A stretch of DNA of 19,140 bases from an uncultured Selenomonadaceae bacterium (GTDB taxonomy: Bacteria; Bacillota; Negativicutes; Selenomonadales; Selenomonadaceae). The position numbers and the translations under genes are program-made. Position 1 is the stretch's first letter. Each line of letters opens with the position of its first letter. Under the pieces are notes generated by a model. It was not told the origin of the DNA. It saw only the letters and a program-made list of their open reading frames with translations, and did no database searches. The stretch lies in assembly GCA_910579115.1 (NCBI GenBank), contig CAJTSO010000036.1, positions 790-19,929 on the forward strand. The letters are read 5' to 3'. Below, piece by piece: positions 7,152 through 13,260 of this stretch.

Positions 7152-7193
7152 GTTAATGGACGCCCTGAGGCATGAGCATTTCTGCAAGTAAAT

Positions 7194-7221
7194 ATTATAT
7201 CATCTTTGGTCAAAAAGTCAA
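7194..7221 (-). promoter_or_regulatory. ssrA promoter
   Basis: TTGACT (7216-7221), a 16-base spacer and a perfect TATAAT (7194-7199) on the minus strand lie about 45 bases before the mature tmRNA 5' end. This implies a precursor leader of about 35 bases removed by RNase P. Confidence 0.8.
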
Positions 7222-7292
7222 GCCCTCAGCAACTCTTCGCTTAAAGCGAACACTTTGGGTTACGGCCACATTAATGGGAGGTAAGCCCCCGT

Positions 7293-7340
7293 GGCTCTCT
7301 CTGGGAGAGCTGGCAGTCCGTCAGGACTGCCTGAGAGGGT
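7293..7340. repeat. Structured intergenic repeat, copy 2
   Basis: Hairpin GCTCTC/GAGAGC (7294-7310), then a perfect 8-base-pair hairpin GGCAGTCC-GTCA-GGACTGCC (7312-7331), then GAGAGGGT (7333-7340). It has the same order of parts as 2989-3037. It lies downstream of the LytR-CpsA-Psr gene and could help end that transcript. The rest of 7222-7402 holds no gene that I can see. Confidence 0.55.
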
Positions 7341-7402
7341 ATGAGCAAAAATCTATAACCCCGATCAGCCATCGGTCGCTTCCCATTGAGAGACCCTGTT
7401 TA

Positions 7403-8806
7403 TTATTTCCCCTTGCCGCCTTTCATGCCGGGAACGGCGGAGGGGGCCGGACGATTGGGGGCGGCAGGTCTTGTGGTTTCCGGACGGGGAGCCTTTTCCT
7501 CGGAGGTTATTTCTTCTGCTTCCTGCCGGGTATCTTCTTCCCCAGAGGTTTTTTCCTCCGTCTCCTGCCGGGACTCCCTTTCCTCGGAGTGTTCTTCCTC
7601 CTCCTTTACTTCCGCCCTGACGTCTTTCTTTTTCTTTCCTTTGGAGGATTCAGTTTTGGCCGTTTCCCGCCTGGTTTTCTTGTCTGACCTGACGGATTTG
7701 CCGCTCTTTACCGAGGCCACGTCGTCATCATCTACCGATACGCTGTCCCGGACAGCCGCCGGCAGGGAGGCGGCGTAATCAGCCGCGTCGATTTCCATTG
7801 CCCGCCGGGCCGCGGCAGTCATGGGCACCCCTAATACCTCCGCCACCATTTCCCGGGTGGTGTAGATGCTGGGGACCCAGTAGTTCAGTCCGTCCTCCGG
7901 ATTGTCGTAGGGCTCCCCGGGGATCATCTCCGCCTTCAGGCCCTGACTCTTTGCCTCCTTGAAGGCTCCGGCCAGCTCCAGCAGCTGGCGCGGGGACATA
8001 TCCGTCTCGATGTTGTCGTAGACTACCGAGGCGATTCCCGGAAGGTCCGTGATGATGGCCGGACTGGTAATCTTTTCCATTACCGCCCGGATGAATTTCT
8101 GCTGCCGGGCGATGCGGCCGATATCCCCTTCCTCGTCACGATAGCGGACATAGCCGATGGCCTCCTTGCCGTCAAGGTGCTGGAAGCCGGGATAAAGGTC
8201 GATTACAAGGCCGCCGTCATCATCCCAGGGATCTTCGTATTCCATGCGCATTTCCACGTCAATATCTATGCCGCCGATGGCGTCAATGACTCTCGTGAAG
8301 GCCCGGTTATTGACCATGACATAGTGGTCGATGGGGGTGCCGAGAAAGTCCTCCACCGTGCGCTGGGCGAGCTGGCGGCCCCCCAGCAGGAAAGCGGCGT
8401 TGATTTTTTCATAGCCGTAGCCATCGATATGAACCCGGGTATCCCGGGGGACCGACAGGAGGGATGCCTGCTTCTTCTTTGGGTCTACCGCCGCCACCAT
8501 CATGGTATCGGAGCGGCCGATATCATCCTCCCGGGTGTCTACCCCCATGATGAGGATCATGGCCTTGTCCCTTGCCACCAGAAGCTCCTGCTTTTTCAGG
8601 CGGCCCTCGGGCCGCTTTGCCGCTTTTTCCTTGTCCAGCAGGGAGCCGCTGAAAAAGAAGCCTGCCACCGCCGCCGCTGCCATAATAAGGAGCAGAGCCA
8701 GGACGATGAAGCCCCGCCGGCTGTTTTTCTTTCCATGGCGTCCCCGCCTGGTCTGGGTTTTCCGGTTATTCTGTTGTCTTTGCGACCCCATTCTTTTTCT
8801 TTTCAA
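7403..8806 (-). CDS. LytR-CpsA-Psr (LCP) family cell-wall glycopolymer transferase
   Basis: LCP enzymes move lipid-linked glycopolymers onto peptidoglycan (or related acceptors) outside the membrane. The 467-residue protein has a basic cytoplasmic N-terminus, one membrane segment (about 33-53), and an LCP domain at about 83-245. The domain carries GVDTR (D90, R92), RSDTMM (D100), SVPRDTR (R121, D122) and YVRYRD (R221), the residues that hold metal and polyprenyl phosphate in this family. After about 350 comes an unusual tail of some 115 residues rich in K, E, S and T, then P and A, which looks disordered and may run through the wall. The start is TTG at 8806, 8 bases after GGAAGG; ATG at 8791 is the alternative. 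It follows the thioesterase gene by 46 bases and is probably co-transcribed with it. Confidence 0.92.
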   Translation of the reverse strand: MKRKRMGSQRQQNNRKTQTRRGRHGKKNSRRGFIVLALLLIMAAAAVAGFFFSGSLLDKEKAAKRPEGRLKKQELLVARDKAMILIMGVDTREDDIGRSDTMMVAAVDPKKKQASLLSVPRDTRVHIDGYGYEKINAAFLLGGRQLAQRTVEDFLGTPIDHYVMVNNRAFTRVIDAIGGIDIDVEMRMEYEDPWDDDGGLVIDLYPGFQHLDGKEAIGYVRYRDEEGDIGRIARQQKFIRAVMEKITSPAIITDLPGIASVVYDNIETDMSPRQLLELAGAFKEAKSQGLKAEMIPGEPYDNPEDGLNYWVPSIYTTREMVAEVLGVPMTAAARRAMEIDAADYAASLPAAVRDSVSVDDDDVASVKSGKSVRSDKKTRRETAKTESSKGKKKKDVRAEVKEEEEHSEERESRQETEEKTSGEEDTRQEAEEITSEEKAPRPETTRPAAPNRPAPSAVPGMKGGKGK

Positions 8807-8852
8807 AAAATTTACCTTCCTTAATCGAACGGAACGATTGAATGGAACGTCA

Positions 8853-9374
8853 TCACCACTTGGCCGGTATCAGGCTGCTGTAGCCGGTGACAAACATGGC
8901 GATGACGGCGTTCACCATGAGCCGCCCCTGTCCGTCGTATATGTCGGCGGTAAGGTCAACCATCCGCCGTCCGGCATGGGTCACCCGAGCGTAGCAGGTG
9001 GCCGTGTCGCCGGGAACGATATTTCGGCTGTAGTTTACCGTCATGCTCTGGGTCACGATGAACCGGCCGGTACTCATTGCCGCCACACCGGCGGCGGTAT
9101 TGGCCAGGGTATACAGGGCTCCCCCATGGACGTGGCCGGTAAGGTTTGCATGGATCCCGGCGTCGATGGGCAGGCTCAGCTTTGCCTTGCCGTAGCTCAC
9201 TTCGTCAATAATGATCCCCACGTACTGGGTGAAGCGGTTGCCGGCGAAAATCTGCCGCAGGATCTCCAGGGCCTTTTCGTCGGTCATATTCACGCCCTCA
9301 TTGGAGATCGGCTCCGTGAGACAGGGGTATTCGTCAGGGGCCTTGCCGCCCGCTTTATCCTGAACATCAGCCAT
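8853..9374 (-). CDS. PaaI-type hotdog-fold thioesterase
   Basis: The sequence has the hotdog thioesterase pattern: helix LEILRQIFAGNRF, then GIIIDEVSYGKAKLSLPI, then GHVHGGALYTLANTAAG, the central helix that carries the active-site region, then the strands QSMTVNYSRNIVPGDTATC. Family members hydrolyse acyl-CoA esters; the acyl group here is unknown. The start is uncertain. ATG at 9374 (ribosome site GAGGCG) gives 173 residues; ATG at 9287 (site GAGGGCG) gives 144, nearer the usual family length. I kept the longer form because the extra codons follow the local GC-rich third-base pattern. It is cytoplasmic and is the first gene of a likely two-gene unit with the LCP protein. Confidence 0.85.
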   Translation of the reverse strand: MADVQDKAGGKAPDEYPCLTEPISNEGVNMTDEKALEILRQIFAGNRFTQYVGIIIDEVSYGKAKLSLPIDAGIHANLTGHVHGGALYTLANTAAGVAAMSTGRFIVTQSMTVNYSRNIVPGDTATCYARVTHAGRRMVDLTADIYDGQGRLMVNAVIAMFVTGYSSLIPAKW

Positions 9375-9427
9375 ATATTACGCCTCGCTTCTGAAAAAAT
9401 CAATAAACGCTCCTTTGGACTGGCTTA

Positions 9428-9436
9428 ATTGTATCA
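9428..9436 (-). promoter_or_regulatory. Extended -10 promoter of the thioesterase-LCP unit
   Basis: TGATACAAT on the minus strand is an extended -10 (TG-N-TACAAT) about 54 bases before the first start codon. There is no good -35, which extended -10 promoters can do without. Confidence 0.45.
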
Positions 9437-9540
9437 CAAAAAAGGGGGAAATATAATCAGTTATTCGTCTTTCGGAAAACAAACTAAAATTTTACCTCTC
9501 AGGCATCTTCACCGCCAGCTGCCCTATAGGAGAGCCTTAT

Positions 9541-9592
9541 AATAGAGAAAGCCTGGGAAAATGAGGAATCATTTTCCCAGGCTTTCTCTATT
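9541..9592. terminator. Perfect 24-bp hairpin after the flagellin gene
   Basis: Arms 9541-9564 and 9569-9592 are perfectly complementary over 24 base pairs with a GGAA loop. It lies 46 bases past the flagellin stop codon and upstream of the thioesterase unit, so it most likely ends the flagellin transcript. The tail is not strongly T-rich, so the long stem may also protect the 3' end of the flagellin mRNA. Confidence 0.75.
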
Positions 9593-9638
9593 TATCTGAT
9601 TATCCTATCTACATTTATTTATCCGTTTACTTACCTGT

Positions 9639-11108
9639 TCATTGAAGCAGGGAGAGCACATTGGAGGAATTCTGGTTTGCCTGAGCCAGCATTGACTGGG
9701 CAGCCTGGGTCAGGATATTGTTCTTGGTGAAGTCGGTCATAGCCATGGCCATATCAGCGTCACGGATGATGGATTCGGCGTTGGTGGTATTCTCATGGGC
9801 GGTGACGATATTACTCTCCGCGTATTCCAAGCGGGAAGCGGTGGCACCCCAGGTGGTGGCGTGGCTGAGGACGATCTCCAGAGCTGCGTCTAGCTTATCC
9901 ATGGCCAGATGGGCCGCCTCCATAGGATTTACCTTGGTGTCTCCAATTCCCAAAGCGGCCAAGCGATTATCGTAAACGTGAAGGGTAATGGTCTGATTGG
10001 CTTTCGTGCCCTCCTGGATGTACAGCCAATTCTCCGCCTCGCCGTCGGCCACTGACTCTACGGAAATCTTTCGGGCGTAGTCGTCAAGCATTATTGAGAA
10101 ATCGTAGGAGTCAAGGCGGCCAGGAGATACAATTTCCATGCCGCCGGTTCCGTCAGCAATCTGATGCCAATGACTCGCTGGCTTGTAATAAGGGGTATCA
10201 GGCTCTGTAACATAAGTGAGCTTTACTCCCTCCTCCTTCAATTTCGCATTGGTTTCTTCGATTGTATATGTACTGGCCGTTCCATCCCCCTTGTAGTGGA
10301 CCCTAGCATCAGTTACCACGATAAACTGCTTTACGGAACCGTCCCGGAAAGGGAAGGATAAAGCGCCGTCTGTCGGATCCATAATGGCTTCCAGCCCTGA
10401 TTCAGGACTATCTCCCCCAGTAGTGGCAGGCATCGCTTCAAGATTTGCCTTGAAAGTCGTTATATCAGCAGTAAAATCTTTTTTTGTCAACGGATCACCA
10501 GACAAAACGTCTCCATAGCTGACAAGCCCGAATTGATAGTCTATTCCAGCCGCTGCCAAACTATCTGCAAAGTTTTCTATATTGGCCTTAACCCTTGCGA
10601 TTGCCCCACTCATGCTTCCGGTAGTGTCAATGATGAATACAATATCCGCCGGGAGGAAATGAGGTTTCCCGGAAGAAATACCCTCCGCCGGGTACAGGGG
10701 GTGGATACCGTTGAAGGTGGTTTCGTACACGATGGATTCGATATTGTCCTTGAGTTGGTCGTATTCCTTCTGGAGGATCTGGCGGTCAAAATCAGTCATG
10801 GTGTCGTTGGTGGACTGCATGGCCAAGTCGTGCATACGGGCAACGGATTCTTTCACGTTTTCCAGGCCTCCCAGGGCCACCTTGCACAGGGACACGCCGT
10901 TTTGGACGTTGGCCCGGTCCTGGTCGAGGGTGCGGATCTGGGTCCGCATTTTTTCAGAAATGGCATAGCCGGAAGAATCGTCTCCCGCATTGTTTATTCT
11001 CTGGCCGCTGGACACCTTCTTCAGGGCCTTGCTCAAGGAGTTCGTATTACCATTTAAGGTGTTCAGGGCGCCCAGCGCCGACAGATTGTTAGCGATTACC
11101 ATTGACAT
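9639..11108 (-). CDS. Flagellin with an inserted von Willebrand factor A domain
   Basis: This is a filament subunit of 489 residues. Residues 1-135 are a classic flagellin N-terminal D0/D1 region (MSMVIANNLSALGALNTLNG, SSGQRINNAGDDSSGYAISE). Residues about 385-489 are the C-terminal D1/D0 region (AMDKLDAALEIVL, SRLEYAESNI, ending NVLSLLQ). Between them, about 153-345 (bases 10074-10652), lies a VWA domain. It begins ADIVFIIDTTGSMSG, where D161, T163 and S165 form the first metal-site motif, then has TTGGDSPESG with T230, and IVVTDA with D267, so the metal-ion-dependent adhesion site looks complete. This replaces the usual surface-exposed D2/D3 part, so the domain should face outward along the filament and may bind a protein or other ligand. 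ATG at 11108 has GGAGG 9 bases upstream. The insert is visibly less GC-rich than the flagellin ends. No other flagellar gene is present apart from a fragment. Confidence 0.95.
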   Translation of the reverse strand: MSMVIANNLSALGALNTLNGNTNSLSKALKKVSSGQRINNAGDDSSGYAISEKMRTQIRTLDQDRANVQNGVSLCKVALGGLENVKESVARMHDLAMQSTNDTMTDFDRQILQKEYDQLKDNIESIVYETTFNGIHPLYPAEGISSGKPHFLPADIVFIIDTTGSMSGAIARVKANIENFADSLAAAGIDYQFGLVSYGDVLSGDPLTKKDFTADITTFKANLEAMPATTGGDSPESGLEAIMDPTDGALSFPFRDGSVKQFIVVTDARVHYKGDGTASTYTIEETNAKLKEEGVKLTYVTEPDTPYYKPASHWHQIADGTGGMEIVSPGRLDSYDFSIMLDDYARKISVESVADGEAENWLYIQEGTKANQTITLHVYDNRLAALGIGDTKVNPMEAAHLAMDKLDAALEIVLSHATTWGATASRLEYAESNIVTAHENTTNAESIIRDADMAMAMTDFTKNNILTQAAQSMLAQANQNSSNVLSLLQ

Positions 11109-11159
11109 AACAAAAAACCTCCAGTCAAAAAACATCTGGGGGATCACTTCTTAACAGTT

Positions 11160-11186
11160 TAATCGTAAGAAAAATGATTTACTTTA
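11160..11186 (-). promoter_or_regulatory. Sigma-28-like flagellin promoter
   Basis: On the minus strand TAAAGTAA (-35 side, ending at 11179) is followed after 11 bases by TACGATTA (11160-11167), close to the flagellar sigma-28 pattern TAAAGTTT-N11-GCCGATAA. It lies about 50 bases before the flagellin start codon, as expected for a late flagellar gene. Confidence 0.6.
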
Positions 11187-11231
11187 GCTTTGCCGCCCGC
11201 TTTTTTTATTTTTTTCCCCGTAAATGACAAA

Positions 11232-11273
11232 GACGGCCCCGCTTTCGTCGTTGTCTGCGAAAGCAAGGCCGTC
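11232..11273 (-). terminator. Hairpin ending the dpaL/flagellin-remnant transcript
   Basis: Arms 11232-11247 and 11258-11273 pair in two 7-bp blocks (GACGGCC/GGCCGTC and GCTTTCG/CGAAAGC) around a 2-base mismatch, with a 10-base loop. It lies 14 bases beyond the stop of the flagellin remnant, so it is probably the terminator of the lost flagellin gene, now serving dpaL. The T-tract is weak. Confidence 0.5.
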
Positions 11274-11287
11274 CGTCAGGCTGTGAA

Positions 11288-11436
11288 TCACTGGAGGAGG
11301 GAAAGTATGCCGGGGAATTTTGGTTTGCCTGGGCCATAATATTGTTCTTTGTGAAATAAATCAGTCATGGCCAAAGCCATATCTGCGTCACGAATGACGG
11401 ACTCGGCGTTGGTGGTGTTCTCGTGGGAAACTACGC
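11288..11436 (-). pseudogene. Flagellin 3'-end remnant
   Basis: Reading the minus strand gives VSHENTTNAESVIRDADMALAMTD, nearly the same as the C-terminus of the intact flagellin 1.6 kb away, and the last codons give ILSLLQ and stop. Between them the frame is broken by a 4-base insertion near 11362 and a deletion of about 24 bases removing the QSMLAQ-type region; the deletion falls between two similar GCCTGGG-like stretches. No start codon or N-terminal half remains. It begins about 22 bases after the dpaL stop codon, so a former second flagellin gene has been cut away and dpaL now abuts its tail. Confidence 0.85.
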
Positions 11437-11458
11437 TAACTTTATTATTTTGAAATTT

Positions 11459-12688
11459 TTACGGCAGAGGATAGGTTCCTTCCTCCACAATGCGGCGGTA
11501 ATTTTCCGGGTCGGTGTCCCCTTCGGTATTGTACAGCAGGAGGATGCTGTTTTCATCAAGGCCCATTTCTTCCCGCAGCGGTTTCAATTCCTCGTGGGCG
11601 AGGATGAGCCGGGCGGCGCCGAAGCCGGAGGCTCCGGATTCACCGGCGGTCACTGCCGGGTCGTCCCCCGCCGGGTGGGCCAGCTGCCGCATTCCTTCGG
11701 CGGCGGCGTAATCCTCCATGGCCAGATAATAAGAAACAAAATCCCTCAGTATCGGCCAGACCATGGAGGCGATTTCGCCGCAGTTCAGGCCGGCCATGAT
11801 GGTGACGGCATTGCCTCTCGCCGGGTGCCGCCGGCCGTCGCCGATAAGGGCCGTGTCGTAGAAGCAGGCGGCTTCCGTAGGCTCCACCAGGCTGATGACC
11901 GGTCGGGGCTTTACCGCCTCGCCGGCGGCATTTATCAGGTAGCCGGCCACACTGCCGGCCATGGCACCAACCCCCGCCTGAAGGAACACATGGGTGGGCA
12001 TGGCCCGGGGATCTTCCTCTTGCTCCCGCAAAGCTTCAAGGGATTCCGCCGCCATGGTCATGTAGCCCTCCGCTATGTAACGGGGAACCTCCTCATATCC
12101 TTCCCAGGAGGTATCCTGGACGATGGTCCAGCCCTCCTGCTCGGCTCGTTTCGCCACCAGGCGGACGGTATCGTCATAGGTCAGATCAGTAATGGCGCAT
12201 TCCGTGGCCCCGGCTGCCAGGATGGCCGCCCGCCGGGCCTCCACGGTGCCCCGGGGCATGAAGATATAGGCCTTGCAGCCCAGCTGGTGAGCCGTCCAGG
12301 CGACGCCTTTGCCGTGGTTGCCGTCGGTGGCGGAGGCGAATACCATCTGGCGGATGGCCTCCCCGTATTTTTCGGAGCGAAGCTCGTCAAAGGTAACGGT
12401 ACGATAGTCAAGGCCCAGCCGGCGGCAGATCACTCTGGTGATGGCCCAGCTGGCGCCAAGGGCCTTGAAGGCTTTCAGGCCAAAGCGGGTGGATTCGTCC
12501 TTCACGTATATGGCTTTTACTCCCAGCTGTTTGGCCAGATTTTTCAGGGATTTTAACTGAGTAGGAGCGAAAGCGGCCATGCTTTCGTGGAAGCGGCGGA
12601 CTTCGGCTCCGGCCGGAATCGTCAGCCAGTCGGGGCCGGGGGCGGCGGAGAGCTTCCGGTTGGGGACGTAATTGATTGAAACAGCCAT
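11459..12688 (-). CDS. dpaL: Diaminopropionate ammonia-lyase
   Basis: This PLP enzyme (YgeX/DpaL, EC 4.3.1.15) splits 2,3-diaminopropionate into pyruvate and two ammonia molecules, letting cells use or detoxify this amino acid. The 409-residue protein is full length. RFGLKAFKALGAS carries the PLP lysine, most likely K75 in AFKALG by comparison with the E. coli enzyme. FASATDGNHGKGVAW carries D122 and the substrate/PLP asparagine loop, and QAGVGAMAGSVAGY is the glycine-rich phosphate-binding loop. ATG at 12688 has GAGGAG 6 bases upstream. The promoter at 12788-12826 closely matches that of the TRAP transporter at 2738, which links it to a transport system. Downstream is a flagellin remnant, not a catabolic partner gene. 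Confidence 0.95.
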   Translation of the reverse strand: MAVSINYVPNRKLSAAPGPDWLTIPAGAEVRRFHESMAAFAPTQLKSLKNLAKQLGVKAIYVKDESTRFGLKAFKALGASWAITRVICRRLGLDYRTVTFDELRSEKYGEAIRQMVFASATDGNHGKGVAWTAHQLGCKAYIFMPRGTVEARRAAILAAGATECAITDLTYDDTVRLVAKRAEQEGWTIVQDTSWEGYEEVPRYIAEGYMTMAAESLEALREQEEDPRAMPTHVFLQAGVGAMAGSVAGYLINAAGEAVKPRPVISLVEPTEAACFYDTALIGDGRRHPARGNAVTIMAGLNCGEIASMVWPILRDFVSYYLAMEDYAAAEGMRQLAHPAGDDPAVTAGESGASGFGAARLILAHEELKPLREEMGLDENSILLLYNTEGDTDPENYRRIVEEGTYPLP

Positions 12689-12787
12689 GGTATTCTCCTC
12701 TTCTCAATGTAAATTATCGGCATATAACGAACCGCCCGCGGGAAAATTCAGCGGACAGCTTCGTAAATATAATGAAAACCTGATGCT

Positions 12788-12826
12788 ATTATAATGCAGC
12801 CTTTCAGGAAATTGCAAAGGAATTTC
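12788..12826 (-). promoter_or_regulatory. dpaL promoter with operator-like palindrome
   Basis: On the minus strand -35 TTGCAA (12812-12817), an 18-base spacer and -10 TATAAT (12788-12793) lie about 100 bases before dpaL. AAATTCCTTTGCAATTT over the -35 is the same palindrome as at the TRAP promoter with one arm mismatch. The whole 39-base stretch matches 2738-2776 at 33 positions without gaps, and short blocks (ATCAGG, AGCTGTCC) are also shared in the two leaders. Confidence 0.75.
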
Positions 12827-12908
12827 CCCCTGCCGGCATTTTCCTTTTTCGGTCGGTTCAATGATTACCGTCACCTTGGATATTGAGGGGAATTTTTTCT
12901 GAAACTTG

Positions 12909-12937
12909 TTGACAATCATTCAGGTATACAGTATAAT
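12909..12937 (+). promoter_or_regulatory. Promoter of tRNA-Gln
   Basis: Consensus TTGACA (12909-12914), a 17-base spacer and TATAAT (12932-12937), ending 18 bases before the mature tRNA. No gene is visible in the divergent region 12689-12908 apart from the dpaL leader and promoter. Confidence 0.85.
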
Positions 12938-12955
12938 GCTCCATGTTCACACCAC

Positions 12956-13031
12956 TGGGGTATCGCCAAGCTGGTAAGGCACGGGATTCTGAATCCCGCA
13001 TTCGTTGGTTCGAGTCCAGCTACCCCAGCCA
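12956..13031 (+). tRNA. tRNA-Gln (anticodon CTG)
   Basis: The acceptor stem TGGGGTA pairs perfectly with TACCCCA (13021-13027). The D-arm contains GCCAAGCTGGTAAGGC, the anticodon stem is CGGGA/TCCCG with loop TTCTGAA (anticodon CUG, reading CAG), and the T-arm is GTTGG-TTCGAGT-CCAGC. G73 and the CCA are encoded. The U1-A72 pair is usual for tRNA-Gln. Confidence 0.96.
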
Positions 13032-13040
13032 GAAATTATA

Positions 13041-13064
13041 CCGTCTCGCAGAGGCGGTTTTTTT
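13041..13064 (+). terminator. tRNA-Gln terminator
   Basis: Stem CCGTCTC-GCA-GAGGCGG followed by seven T residues, 9 bases after the tRNA. A typical intrinsic terminator. Confidence 0.85.
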
Positions 13065-13173
13065 GTTTCACTCATCAGGCTCCTGCGGAGCCGGCTATCC
13101 TTGAGGGGAGCCTGTGAGATGGATTAGCGGTTGCCCCTTAGTCCCAAATTTTTGTACCACTTCACTAATATTC

Positions 13174-13202
13174 TTGACGGATTGACGCCGGCAGGTTAAA
13201 AT
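13174..13202 (+). promoter_or_regulatory. Promoter of the Ala/Gln-rich protein gene
   Basis: TTGACG (13174-13179), a 17-base spacer and TAAAAT (13197-13202), about 59 bases before the start codon. Between the tRNA terminator and this point (13065-13173) I see only a degenerate stretch resembling other intergenic repeats (GAGGGGAGCCTG near 13101). Confidence 0.6.
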
Positions 13203-13260
13203 CACGGTAGATAGAAGTGTATATAGGAAGTTTTATATAAAAAGAGGAGAGGTGTTTGTC

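Noticed and set aside
6972..7175. 67-codon plus-strand frame across ssrA
   Set aside because: It lies within the tmRNA gene, whose structure and tag frame on the other strand explain the sequence.
12704..12919. 71-codon minus-strand frame between dpaL and tRNA-Gln
   Set aside because: It runs through the dpaL promoter and leader and has no family resemblance.
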